Source: Pseudomonas huaxiensis (GTDB lineage: Bacteria; Pseudomonadota; Gammaproteobacteria; Pseudomonadales; Pseudomonadaceae). Taken from it: 64,000 nucleotides of DNA. The position numbers were made by a program, and so were the translations under genes. The stretch is taken from positions 1 to 64,000 of the forward strand of contig NZ_QKVL01000031.1 in assembly GCF_003231275.1 (NCBI RefSeq), given 5' to 3'. Below, piece after piece: positions 56,369 through 64,000 of this stretch. Position 1 is the stretch's first letter. Every line of letters starts with the position of its first letter. A model generated the notes under the pieces. The model was not told the DNA's origin. It searched no databases and was given only the letters and a program-made list of their open reading frames with translations.

Positions 56369-57523
56369 TCATTGCGAAGGAGATTCGCCAGTGGCAGGCG
56401 CCTCGATCGGTGCAGCCGGGGTCTCCGCAGGCTCGGCAGGCGTGTCCTGTTGTTCAGTGGGCGCCGACTGCCCGCTGCCATTTGCCGACTGAGGCGCCGG
56501 GCTGGAGCGATAGTCTGCGCGACGCTTGAGCTGATACTCGCGGACCGCCGAATTGTGCGCATCCAGGTCATCGGAGAACACATGACTGCCATCGCCACGG
56601 GCAACAAAGTACAGGCTACTTCCCGACGCGGGATTGAGCGCCGCATGAATCGCTTCGCGGCCGACCATGGCGATCGGCGTCGGCGGTAACCCGGGAATCA
56701 CATAGGTGTTGTAGGGCGTGGATTCACGCAGGTCGGCACGGGTGATCTTGCCGTTATAGCGTTCGCCCATGCCGTAGATGACTGTCGGATCGGTCTGCAG
56801 CAGCATGCCGATGCGCATCCGCCGGACAAACACACCGGCAATCTGCCCGCGCTCCTGCGCAATGCCGGTTTCCTTCTCAACCAGCGAGGCCATGATCAGC
56901 GCCTGGTAGGGGTCGCGATAAGGCAGATCAGCGGGACGCTCGGCCCACTCCTTCGCCAGGACTTCTTCCAGGCGAGCGTATGCCTGCTGCAGCAGCTCTT
57001 CGTCCGTCATGCCGCGAACGAATTTGTAGGTGTCCGGAAAGAAACGGCCTTCAGGGAAAACAGCGGGATGCCCCAGGCGATCCATCACTTCGCTGTCACT
57101 CAGACCGTCGAGGGTGTGCTTGATCTTGTCATGCTTTGCCAGCGCGGAGCGCACCTGGCGGAAGGTCCAGCCCTCGACCAGGGTAAGGTTGTATTGCACG
57201 ACGTCGCCACGTCGCCAGTCTTCGAAGAGGTCGCGAACGGTCATGCCGGGCGTCATCCGGTATTCACCGGTGTGCAGCGGCACGCCCGCCATGTTGAAGC
57301 GCCAGTAGAGGCGCAACCAGAACGCGTCCTCGATCAGGCCGCCGCTTTCCATGCGGTAGAACATGCGATTGGGGTTAGTGCCCGTAGGGACATCCAGCAA
57401 TTCCTCGCCGGACAGGTGCAGCGGCTGCTTCACCGCTGAACTGACTTTCCAGGCGGAATACCCAAGCACCAGGCCGGCCAGGATCAAACCGATCTCCAGC
57501 AACAGCAACAATTTACGTCTCAC
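56369..57523 (-). CDS. mltG: Endolytic murein transglycosylase MltG
   Basis: Inner-membrane enzyme that cuts nascent glycan strands and so sets their length. 384 residues: one N-terminal membrane helix (about 5-25), a LysM-like part (GEYRMTPGMTVRDLF), and the YceG catalytic domain with the essential Glu in ASLVEKETGIAQER. LQTDPTVIYG and PYNTYVIPGLPPTPI are family marks. The C-terminal 45 residues are a Pro/Ala/Glu-rich tail that is longer than in E. coli. Three bases after pabC. Confidence 0.94.
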   Translation of the reverse strand: MRRKLLLLLEIGLILAGLVLGYSAWKVSSAVKQPLHLSGEELLDVPTGTNPNRMFYRMESGGLIEDAFWLRLYWRFNMAGVPLHTGEYRMTPGMTVRDLFEDWRRGDVVQYNLTLVEGWTFRQVRSALAKHDKIKHTLDGLSDSEVMDRLGHPAVFPEGRFFPDTYKFVRGMTDEELLQQAYARLEEVLAKEWAERPADLPYRDPYQALIMASLVEKETGIAQERGQIAGVFVRRMRIGMLLQTDPTVIYGMGERYNGKITRADLRESTPYNTYVIPGLPPTPIAMVGREAIHAALNPASGSSLYFVARGDGSHVFSDDLDAHNSAVREYQLKRRADYRSSPAPQSANGSGQSAPTEQQDTPAEPAETPAAPIEAPATGESPSQ

Positions 57524-57526
57524 GAA

Positions 57527-58342
57527 TCAGGCATCCAGTAGCGTACGGGCAATGGCCTGCAGTTTACGGGTGAGAGGCCCCGGCGACCAGTTCAGCGATG
57601 CAAATGAACGCACCGGCCAGATGCCGTAGACGCTGTTGCAGACGAACACTTCATCGGCCTGCTCGAGGTCTGCCATCGACAGGTCGGTGACGCTCACCGC
57701 GACGCCCTCCCCGGCTGCAGCCTCCAGCAAGGCAGCACGCATCACCCCGGCAACACCGCAGCGACTCAGGTCAGCAGTGAGCAGGGCATTGTTGCGCACC
57801 AGGAACAGGTTGCTGTAGACCCCTTCGATCACACGACCAGACACATCCAGCATCAATCCTTCCGCGTACTCGGCGCTCTGCCATTCAGCGCGAGCCAGGA
57901 CCTGCTCCAGACGATTGAGATGCTTGAGACCCGCCAACAAAGGCTGCTCGGCCAATCGGGTACGGCAGGCAAAGAGGCGGACCCCCTGCTCGGCATGCTC
58001 CATGGGATAGGTGGGGGCAGGATTGCCCTGAAGGATACGGCGCGGAATCGCACCTGCAGCGGCGGCGTAGCCTCGCTGGCTATCACCCCGGGTGAGAATG
58101 AGCTTGAGCACGCCATTGTCAAGCAAGGCGGCGTATCGACACAGCTCATCACGAATCAGCGCGTGATCAGCCTCGATCGCCAGACGCTGGCAACCCAGCG
58201 CCAGGCGGTCGAGGTGATATTCAAGCAGGGACGGTCGCCCTGCGATGACAGCGATGGTCTCGAACAGGCCATCGCCGTAAGCCAGGCCGCGGTTGTGCAG
58301 CGCCAGGGAATCGGCACTGTGACCATCGACCCAGGCTTGCAT
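57527..58342 (-). CDS. pabC: Aminodeoxychorismate lyase PabC
   Basis: Splits aminodeoxychorismate into 4-aminobenzoate and pyruvate for folate. 271 residues, fold type IV PLP enzyme. NRGLAYGDGLFETI, the PLP lysine in GLKHLNRLEQVLAR, and CGVAGVMR are as expected. Start overlaps the fabF stop by one base (TGATG), a coupling junction. fabF-pabC-mltG-tmk-holB is the usual order. Confidence 0.94.
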   Translation of the reverse strand: MQAWVDGHSADSLALHNRGLAYGDGLFETIAVIAGRPSLLEYHLDRLALGCQRLAIEADHALIRDELCRYAALLDNGVLKLILTRGDSQRGYAAAAGAIPRRILQGNPAPTYPMEHAEQGVRLFACRTRLAEQPLLAGLKHLNRLEQVLARAEWQSAEYAEGLMLDVSGRVIEGVYSNLFLVRNNALLTADLSRCGVAGVMRAALLEAAAGEGVAVSVTDLSMADLEQADEVFVCNSVYGIWPVRSFASLNWSPGPLTRKLQAIARTLLDA

Positions 58343-59586
58343 CAGCCCGCGAACCGGCGGAACACCAGCGAACCGTTGGTACCGCCAAAGCCGAACGAGT
58401 TGGACAGAACCACATCGATGGGCATGTTGCGCGCCTCATGCGGAACAAAATCCAGATCACAACCCACATCGGGCTCGTCCAGGTTGATGGTGGGTGGCGC
58501 CACCTGCCCGTTGATCGCCAGAACACTGAAGATCGCCTCGACAGCACCTGCAGCACCCAGCAAGTGACCGGTCATCGACTTGGTCGAGCTGACAGCCAGC
58601 TTATAAGCGTGCTCGCCGAACACCGACTTGACCGCAGCAACTTCCGCCAGGTCACCCGCCGGCGTCGACGTGCCGTGGGCGTTGATGTAATTGACCTCGG
58701 CCGGGTCGACACGTGCATCACGCAGGGCGTTGGCCATGCAGCGAGCAGCGCCGGCGCCGTCTTCGGGCGGCGAAGTCATATGGTAGGCGTCACCACTCAT
58801 GCCGAAACCAACCAGCTCGGCGTAGATGGTTGCGCCTCGAGCCTTGGCGTGCTCCAGCTCTTCCAGCACCAGGGCACCGGCACCATCTGACAGCACGAAA
58901 CCATCGCGGCCTTTATCCCAAGGGCGACTGGCGCGAGTCGGCTCGTCATTGCGGGTCGACAGTGCACGCGAAGCACCAAAGCCGCCCATGCCGAGGCCGC
59001 AGGCAGCCATCTCGGCACCGCCGGCAATCATCACATCAGCTTCGCCGAAAGCGATGTTGCGCGCCGCCATGCCAATGCAATGAGTACCCGTGGTACAGGC
59101 CGTGGCGATGGCGTAGTTAGGCCCCTGCACACCCAGGTGGATGGACAGGAAACCGGAAATCATGTTGATGATCGAGCCAGGCACGAAGAACGGCGAAATA
59201 CGCCGCGGGCCTTGATCATGCAAGGTACGACTGGTTTCTTCGATATTGGTCAGGCCACCGATGCCTGAACCCATGGCCACGCCGATACGCTCACGGTTTG
59301 CATCGGTAACTTCCAGGCCGGCGTTACGAACCGCCTGAAAACCGGCAGCCAGACCGTACTGAATGAACAAATCGAGCTTGCGAGCTTCCTTGAGCGACAG
59401 ATACTGCTCAACCTCGAAGCCCTTTACCGAGCCGCCAAAACGGGTGGAGTAGGCAGAAAGGTCTGTATGCTCGATCAGACCAATGCCACTGCGGCCAGCC
59501 AGAATGCCCTGCCAACTGCTCGGTACATCGGTACCCAATGGCGACAGCATACCCATACCGGTGACCACGACGCGTCTACGCGACAC
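58342..59586 (-). CDS. fabF: Beta-ketoacyl-ACP synthase II FabF
   Basis: Condenses malonyl-ACP with acyl-ACP. 414 residues from the GTG at 59586 (VSRRRVVVTGMGML); AAGGAGAG lies 6 nt before it, while the frame runs 20 codons further with no signal. Active site Cys in ATACTTGTHCIG, His in NAHGTSTPAGD and in KSMTGHLLGAAG, and the late GFGGTN loop. Follows acpP, its carrier protein. Confidence 0.97.
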   Translation of the reverse strand: MSRRRVVVTGMGMLSPLGTDVPSSWQGILAGRSGIGLIEHTDLSAYSTRFGGSVKGFEVEQYLSLKEARKLDLFIQYGLAAGFQAVRNAGLEVTDANRERIGVAMGSGIGGLTNIEETSRTLHDQGPRRISPFFVPGSIINMISGFLSIHLGVQGPNYAIATACTTGTHCIGMAARNIAFGEADVMIAGGAEMAACGLGMGGFGASRALSTRNDEPTRASRPWDKGRDGFVLSDGAGALVLEELEHAKARGATIYAELVGFGMSGDAYHMTSPPEDGAGAARCMANALRDARVDPAEVNYINAHGTSTPAGDLAEVAAVKSVFGEHAYKLAVSSTKSMTGHLLGAAGAVEAIFSVLAINGQVAPPTINLDEPDVGCDLDFVPHEARNMPIDVVLSNSFGFGGTNGSLVFRRFAG

Positions 59587-59691
59587 AGCACTCTCCTTAT
59601 TCTGGATGTCTACATTTCTCGCAAAGAAAAAACCGCACGCCAGCAAAGGCAGTGCGGTTTTTCCCTGACAAGAAGCAACGACTACAAAGTC

Positions 59692-59928
59692 TTAGGCCTG
59701 GTGGGCGTTGACGTAGTCGATAGCAGCTTGAACAGTAGTGATCTTTTCAGCTTCTTCGTCAGGAATCTCGGTCTCGAATTCCTCTTCCAGAGCCATCACC
59801 AGCTCAACGGTATCAAGGGAATCGGCACCCAGATCTTCTACGAAAGAAGATTCGTTTTTCACTTCTTCTTCTTTAACGCCCAGTTGCTCGGCGACGATTT
59901 TCTTGACGCGTTCTTCGATGGTGCTCAT
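59692..59928 (-). CDS. acpP: Acyl carrier protein AcpP
   Basis: 78 residues, very acidic. The phosphopantetheine Ser is in EDLGADSLDTVEL. It carries growing acyl chains for FabD, FabG, FabF and PlsX, which are encoded next to it, and is likely made in large excess: a 195-bp spacer with its own promoter precedes it. TAGGAGTG-like ribosome site. Confidence 0.98.
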   Translation of the reverse strand: MSTIEERVKKIVAEQLGVKEEEVKNESSFVEDLGADSLDTVELVMALEEEFETEIPDEEAEKITTVQAAIDYVNAHQA

Positions 59929-59959
59929 ACCTTGTTTTCACTCCTAATGGACATATGTC

Positions 59960-60047
59960 AGGCAGCTGGCCGGTGTGTAAGTTTATAGAAAGACGCCTGC
60001 TTTTCAAGCGTAAAGCGCCCTTCGAACATGACACCTGCCGGCTGCCT
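59960..60047 (-). promoter_or_regulatory. acpP promoter region with long inverted repeat
   Basis: Two 17-bp arms (59960-59976 and 60031-60047; AGGCAGCTGGCCGGTGT and ACACCTGCCGGCTGCCT) pair at 15 of 17 positions and enclose 54 bp. Between them is a minus-strand TATAAA (59982-59987), probably the acpP -10; the -35 is ambiguous (CTTGAA). Confidence 0.55.
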
Positions 60048-60123
60048 AGAATTTGATTGCAGCTTTATAACGGATTTTAGTCAGCTCGTATGACATTTTT
60101 TTAAAGCAATCCGTCACATTTGA

Positions 60124-60864
60124 CTACATGTACATCCCGCCGTTGACTGGAATGGTTGCACCAGTCACGTATGCCGCACCGTCGGATGCCAGGAACGAAA
60201 CCACTTTCGCGATTTCATCAGCCTGCCCCAGACGACCCAGCGGAATTTGCGTCTGCAGCGCTTCGCGCTGAGCTTCCGGCAACTCACGGGTCATGTCGGT
60301 ATCGATAAAGCCGGGAGCCACCGAGTTCACGGTGACAGCGCGGGAACCGACTTCGCGAGCCAGCGCACGACTGAAGCCTTCCAGACCGGCCTTGGCCGCA
60401 GCATAGTTCACCTGGCCAGCATTACCCATGGCACCCACCACCGAGCCGATGCTGATGATACGACCCCAACGTGCCTTGGTCATGCCACGCAGAACGCCCT
60501 TGGACAAACGGTAGAGGCTGTTGAGGTTGGTGTCGATGACATCGAACCACTCGTCGTCCTTCATCCGCATCATCAGGTTGTCGCGGGTGATACCGGCATT
60601 GTTCACCAGGATGGTCGGTGCACCGAACTGCGCCTGAATGGCAGCCAGAACCGAGCTGACAGATTCATCGCTGGTGACATTCAGTTCCAGCCCGGTACCC
60701 GTGATGCCGTGCTCCTTCAGGGTGGCAGCAATGCGCTCTGCACCCGAAGCGGAAGTGGCGGTACCGATGACGGTTGCGCCCTGGCGCCCCAGCTCCAGTG
60801 CGATGGCTTGACCAATACCACGGCTGGCGCCGGTGACCAATGCAACTTTACCTTGCAGACTCAT
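60124..60864 (-). CDS. fabG: 3-oxoacyl-ACP reductase FabG
   Basis: NADPH-dependent reduction of beta-ketoacyl-ACP. 246 residues. TGASRGIG, NNAGITRDNLMMRM, the catalytic Ser in ISIGSVVG, YAAAK, and INGGMYM-like end (PVNGGMYM). Fifteen bases after fabD. Confidence 0.97.
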   Translation of the reverse strand: MSLQGKVALVTGASRGIGQAIALELGRQGATVIGTATSASGAERIAATLKEHGITGTGLELNVTSDESVSSVLAAIQAQFGAPTILVNNAGITRDNLMMRMKDDEWFDVIDTNLNSLYRLSKGVLRGMTKARWGRIISIGSVVGAMGNAGQVNYAAAKAGLEGFSRALAREVGSRAVTVNSVAPGFIDTDMTRELPEAQREALQTQIPLGRLGQADEIAKVVSFLASDGAAYVTGATIPVNGGMYM

Positions 60865-60879
60865 GCAAGCTCTCCTAAT

Positions 60880-61818
60880 TCAGGCCAGCGCCGCACGGGC
60901 GGCGGCGACGGCATCCGGGGTATTGAGGTTGTAAGTGGTTACGCCATCGGCGCACCGCTTGTTCAGACCGGCCAGAACCTTGCCCGGGCCACACTCGACC
61001 AATTGCACCGCGCCCTTGCCGGCCAGCGCCTGTACGCACTCGACCCAACGGACCGGTTTGTAGAGCTGTTCCAGCAGATCACGCTTGAGGGTATCCAGAT
61101 CGGTCGCCACGCCAGCACTGACGTTCTGGACAACCGGAATCTCGGGAGCTTTCCACTCGATGGCATTGACCGATTCGGCAAAGCGCTCGGCAGCCGGACG
61201 CATCAGTTCACAGTGCGATGGAACGCTGACCGGAAGTGGCAGCGCACGCTTGGCGCCGCGGGCCTTGCAGCCTTCGATGGCACGCTCGACCGCAGCCTTT
61301 GCACCAGCGATGACAACCTGGCCTGGCGAGTTGAAATTGACCGCGCTGACCACGTCGCCCTGGGCCGCTTCGGCACAAATGGCGACAACATCGGCATCGT
61401 CCAGACCAAGAATCGCCGCCATGGCGCCTTGCCCGGCCGGAACGGCCTCCTGCATCAGTTGACCGCGACGCTCGACCAGCCTGACCGCGTCAGCCAGAGT
61501 CAGGCTACCGGCGGCGACCAGGGCACTGTATTCACCCAGGCTGTGGCCCGCGACAAAAGCAGGGCGTGCGCCACCTTCAGCCAGCCACAAGCGCCACAGG
61601 GCGATAGAGGCGGTCAGGATGGCGGGCTGGGTTTTGTCGGTTTGATTGAGTTGCTCTTCCGGGCCGTTCTGGGTCAAAGCCCAGAGATCGTAGCCCAGAG
61701 CCTCGGAGGCCTCACGGAAGGTGTCGATGACCAGCGGGTGCTGGGCGCCCAGCTCGGCAAGCATGCCGAGCGACTGCGAACCTTGACCAGGAAAGACGAA
61801 TGCGAGGGATGCAGACAT
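60880..61818 (-). CDS. fabD: Malonyl-CoA:ACP transacylase FabD
   Basis: Moves malonyl from CoA to AcpP. 312 residues. FPGQGSQSLGM at the start, nucleophile Ser in GHSLGEYSALVA, and SVPSHCELM with the catalytic His. A 125-bp spacer with a hairpin separates it from plsX. Confidence 0.97.
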   Translation of the reverse strand: MSASLAFVFPGQGSQSLGMLAELGAQHPLVIDTFREASEALGYDLWALTQNGPEEQLNQTDKTQPAILTASIALWRLWLAEGGARPAFVAGHSLGEYSALVAAGSLTLADAVRLVERRGQLMQEAVPAGQGAMAAILGLDDADVVAICAEAAQGDVVSAVNFNSPGQVVIAGAKAAVERAIEGCKARGAKRALPLPVSVPSHCELMRPAAERFAESVNAIEWKAPEIPVVQNVSAGVATDLDTLKRDLLEQLYKPVRWVECVQALAGKGAVQLVECGPGKVLAGLNKRCADGVTTYNLNTPDAVAAARAALA

Positions 61819-61855
61819 TGAACAAGCCCCTAGTGATCTTGTCGTCGAAAATTAA

Positions 61856-61877
61856 GTGTCCAGCCGTAGCTGGACAC
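61856..61877 (-). terminator. Hairpin between plsX and fabD
   Basis: Perfect 9-bp stem GTGTCCAGC/GCTGGACAC with a 4-nt loop; on the minus strand TTAATTTT follows. It resembles a weak intrinsic terminator, splitting yceD-rpmF-plsX from fabD onward. Confidence 0.65.
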
Positions 61878-61943
61878 AAGAAACTGAACGTTGGATGGTA
61901 ACGAGAACCAAGCGGTCACATTTAACCACTTCCTTGCGAATGC

Positions 61944-62954
61944 CTAAAGCAACAGATCCTCGAGACGCCCATGCAAACGCTGCGGCAGGTTTTCCTGGAT
62001 TTCGATCAGTGCGCGCTGGATCGCACTTTGAAAGCCCTGGACGCCAGCCGAGCCGTGGCTCTTGATGACGATACCCTGCAGCCCGAGAAAACTTGCACCG
62101 TTGTGCCGCGCCGGAGCGAGGTCGGCCTGCAAGCGCTTGAGCAGCGGCATGGCCATCGCGCCCACCAACCGGGTGGCGACGCCACCGCGAAACAGGGCCT
62201 CGATACGAGCGGCGATCATGGTCGCCAATCCCTCGCTGGACTTGAGCAGAATATTGCCCACAAAACCATCACACACCACCACATCCGCCTCACCACGATA
62301 CAGGCCGTCACCCTCGACAAAACCGATGTAGTTGAGGCCGCGAGCCTGCTGCAAAAGGCTCGCCGCAAGCTTGACCTGCTGATTGCCCTTGATGTCTTCC
62401 GTACCGATATTGAGCAACGCCACGCGCGGCCGGCTGATACCCAACGCCTGAGCCGCCACCGAACCCATTACCGCGAACTGATAAAGATGCTCGGCGCTGC
62501 AGTCGACATTGGCTCCCAGATCGAGCAACTGGCAATAACCCGTCTGGGTCGGGATCGCCGCCACCATCGCCGGACGATCAATACCCGGCAACGTTTTAAG
62601 CACATACCGTGAAAGCGCCATCAGCGCACCAGTATTGCCGGCACTGACACAGGCCTGCACCTTGCCATCCCGCAATAACTCGAGGGCCACGCGCATTGAT
62701 GAGTCGGGCTTGCCGCGCAATGCCTGCGAGGGACGCTCGTCCATGCCGATCACTTCGCTTGCCGCAACGATTTGCAGACGCGCGCGATCCGCAGCCGACT
62801 GGCCAACGATCAGGTCTTCAAGGAGGGAGGGTTGACCGACAAGGGTCAGGTGAAGCGAGGGAGTAGCAGAAAGGCAAGCGAGACTCGCCTGAACAATGCT
62901 GCGGGGACCGAAGTCCCCGCCCATTGCATCAACCGCAATGATCTGAGCGGACAA
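61944..62954 (-). CDS. plsX: Phosphate acyltransferase PlsX
   Basis: Makes acyl-phosphate from acyl-ACP, the first step of phospholipid synthesis by the PlsX/PlsY route. 336 residues. IAVDAMGGDFGP at the N-terminus, SAGNTGALMA and VVCDGFVGNILLKSSEG are family motifs. Three bases after rpmF in the classic yceD-rpmF-plsX order. Confidence 0.97.
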   Translation of the reverse strand: MSAQIIAVDAMGGDFGPRSIVQASLACLSATPSLHLTLVGQPSLLEDLIVGQSAADRARLQIVAASEVIGMDERPSQALRGKPDSSMRVALELLRDGKVQACVSAGNTGALMALSRYVLKTLPGIDRPAMVAAIPTQTGYCQLLDLGANVDCSAEHLYQFAVMGSVAAQALGISRPRVALLNIGTEDIKGNQQVKLAASLLQQARGLNYIGFVEGDGLYRGEADVVVCDGFVGNILLKSSEGLATMIAARIEALFRGGVATRLVGAMAMPLLKRLQADLAPARHNGASFLGLQGIVIKSHGSAGVQGFQSAIQRALIEIQENLPQRLHGRLEDLLL

Positions 62955-62957
62955 GGA

Positions 62958-63140
62958 TTACTCGTCAGCGCCCTTGTCGATCACTTTACGACCACGGTAT
63001 ACGCCTTCTGGCGAAACGTGGTGGCGCAGGTGAACTTCACCAGTGGTTTTTTCTACGGACAGTGCGCTGGCCTCGAGGGCGTCGTGCGAACGGCGCATGT
63101 CACGGGCAGAGCGGGATTTTTTGTTCTGCTGAACAGCCAT
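62958..63140 (-). CDS. rpmF: 50S ribosomal protein L32
   Basis: 60 residues, basic N-terminus MAVQQNKKSRSARDMRRSHD and LRHHVSPEGVYRGRKVI. No Cys, so it is the zinc-free type. Between yceD and plsX. Confidence 0.98.
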   Translation of the reverse strand: MAVQQNKKSRSARDMRRSHDALEASALSVEKTTGEVHLRHHVSPEGVYRGRKVIDKGADE

Positions 63141-63153
63141 AATTGATTAACTC

Positions 63154-63681
63154 CTAAACGTTTGGGTCACGCTTTAACTGCGCCAATACACTGAACGGGT
63201 TGGACCGCGTTACCTCGTCCTCGCTCGATTCGGGCTCATCGGCGCCCGCCGGCTGCTGGCATTCTTCCGGATGATGAGCAGGCACAATGGGCAAGGCGAG
63301 CAAAAGCTCTTCCTCGATCAATGCCTGCAGATCCAAAGGATCCTCGCCCAGTTCCAGCACGTCATAACCTTTCGGCAACGACTGGGTATTCGCACCCTCC
63401 TTCACCACGACGTAAGTACATTCGCTGTGGATCGGCAGGGTGACCAGCTCAAGACAACGCTGGCAAACCATCTTGACTTCGACGTTGAGGTCGGTGTGTA
63501 CAACCACCGAGTTCTGCTCGTCTCGTTCAAAATCGAATTTGGCCTGCACCGTACCGACATTGTCGGAAAGCGGGTCGCAGAGTCTCTCCAAACTGGCAAG
63601 CGTTACGTTTCCTTGGATGGAAACGCCACGATCGGCCAATTTGCGCGGGTCAACGTGAGGTGGAATCGGGTCATTCAACAT
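63154..63681 (-). CDS. yceD: YceD/DUF177 family protein
   Basis: 175 residues, acidic. It has the CQRCLE pair (CxxC) and the CTYVVVKEG region of DUF177 proteins, which are linked to 23S rRNA maturation and are nearly always encoded before rpmF. The ATG at 63681 (MLNDPIPPHVDPRKLADRG) starts only 9 bases after the -10 of a strong promoter, so the mRNA may be almost leaderless. Thirteen bases before rpmF. Confidence 0.93.
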   Translation of the reverse strand: MLNDPIPPHVDPRKLADRGVSIQGNVTLASLERLCDPLSDNVGTVQAKFDFERDEQNSVVVHTDLNVEVKMVCQRCLELVTLPIHSECTYVVVKEGANTQSLPKGYDVLELGEDPLDLQALIEEELLLALPIVPAHHPEECQQPAGADEPESSEDEVTRSNPFSVLAQLKRDPNV

Positions 63682-63690
63682 AGGCGCAGC

Positions 63691-63719
63691 ATTCTAGGGA
63701 TGCCCCCCGCCCCTGTCAA
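63691..63719 (-). promoter_or_regulatory. Sigma-70 promoter of yceD-rpmF-plsX
   Basis: Minus strand TTGACA, 17-bp spacer, TAGAAT: both hexamers are near-perfect. Transcription should start near 63684, only a few bases before the yceD ATG. Confidence 0.88.
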
Positions 63720-63776
63720 AGGAAATTCAGTCAAGTTCAACATGTTAGAATCGGCCAACCTGCACCGGAGTAACTC

Positions 63777-64000
63777 ATGCTGCCCTTGATACTGGCTTCC
63801 AGCTCCCCCTACAGACGCGAATTGCTGGCGCGCCTGCAACTGCCTTTCGACTGGGCCTCGCCAGACATCGACGAGCGCCGCCTGGACGAAGAGCCCGCCG
63901 TTGAGCTGGTCAAGCGCCTCGCCCGGGAAAAGGCGCAGGCCTTGGCCCAGCGCTACCCTGCACACCTGATCATCGGTTCCGATCAAGTGGCAGTCCTCGG
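63777..64000 (+). CDS. maf: Maf family nucleotide pyrophosphatase (N-terminal part)
   Basis: First 74 codons before the window ends. MLPLILASSSPYRRELL is the Maf signature (SSSPYRRELL), followed by DIDE and a Lys/Arg-rich helix (LVKRLAREKAQAL) and GSDQVAV, with the catalytic Asp. Such enzymes hydrolyse non-canonical or methylated nucleoside triphosphates; next to yceD-rpmF the E. coli homologue (YceF) prefers 7-methyl-GTP. GGAG lies 6 nt before the ATG. Divergent from yceD. Confidence 0.94.
   Translation, partial: MLPLILASSSPYRRELLARLQLPFDWASPDIDERRLDEEPAVELVKRLAREKAQALAQRYPAHLIIGSDQVAVL

Overview
The window looks like the chromosome of a fluorescent Pseudomonas (P. fluorescens group). The evidence is a pyoverdine gene pair (pvdL, pvdG), GC-rich codons, REP-type short repeats, and a housekeeping gene order that matches P. 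aeruginosa for long stretches (SDR-metZ-purF-cvpA-folC-accD-trpF-truA-fimV-usg-asd-leuB-MTase-leuDC; gltX, efflux pair, uvrB, aminotransferase; the fatty-acid cluster yceD to tatD). It is essentially core genome. I see no integrase, transposase, phage gene, CRISPR array or defence island.

Layout. 1-12300: pvdL (leftward, C-terminus cut by the window edge) and the type II thioesterase pvdG, behind a candidate PvdS iron-starvation promoter. 12436-12843: tRNA-Val and two tRNA-Asp genes from one promoter. 13048-31719: a long leftward run in transcription order leuC-leuD-methyltransferase-leuB-asd-usg-fimV-truA-trpF-accD-folC-SPOR protein-cvpA-purF-metZ-SDR. It covers leucine, aspartate-family, tryptophan, purine, folate, malonyl-CoA and methionine synthesis plus the pilus/polarity hub FimV. 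31850-36084: rightward LysR regulator and a five-PAS GGDEF-EAL protein. 36225-40526: leftward ibpA (with sigma-32 promoter and ROSE thermometer), dusC, GNAT, thioesterase, hydrolase and a TetR regulator with a clear operator. 40694-41171: duplicated tRNA-Ala/tRNA-Glu pair. 41470-49248: gltX, a divergent EmrAB-type efflux pair, uvrB with an SOS box, an aromatic/aspartate aminotransferase. 49313-53684: tRNA-Asn, DUF1285 protein, lipoprotein, MoaA-type radical SAM enzyme, TetR regulator, class V aminotransferase. 53775-53892: a probable RgsA small RNA. 53908-63681: leftward yceD-rpmF-plsX-fabD-fabG-acpP-fabF-pabC-mltG-tmk-holB-tatD. 63777-end: start of maf.

How the parts work together. PvdL assembles the acylated Glu-D-Tyr-Dab chromophore precursor of pyoverdine and PvdG edits mis-primed carriers. 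AccD feeds malonyl-CoA to FabD, FabG, AcpP and FabF, whose products PlsX passes to phospholipid synthesis. Pab/Fol enzymes make folate.

Most interesting signals: holB and tatD are adjacent with no pilZ between them; the yceD operon seems to have an almost leaderless mRNA; a terminator-like hairpin separates pvdG from pvdL; the tRNA-Asn promoter sits inside the 3' hairpin of the aminotransferase gene; and overlapping palindromes lie at the uvrB promoter. I found no strong candidate for a wholly new system. The least explained coding region is a pair of overlapping small ORFs at 37953-38229.
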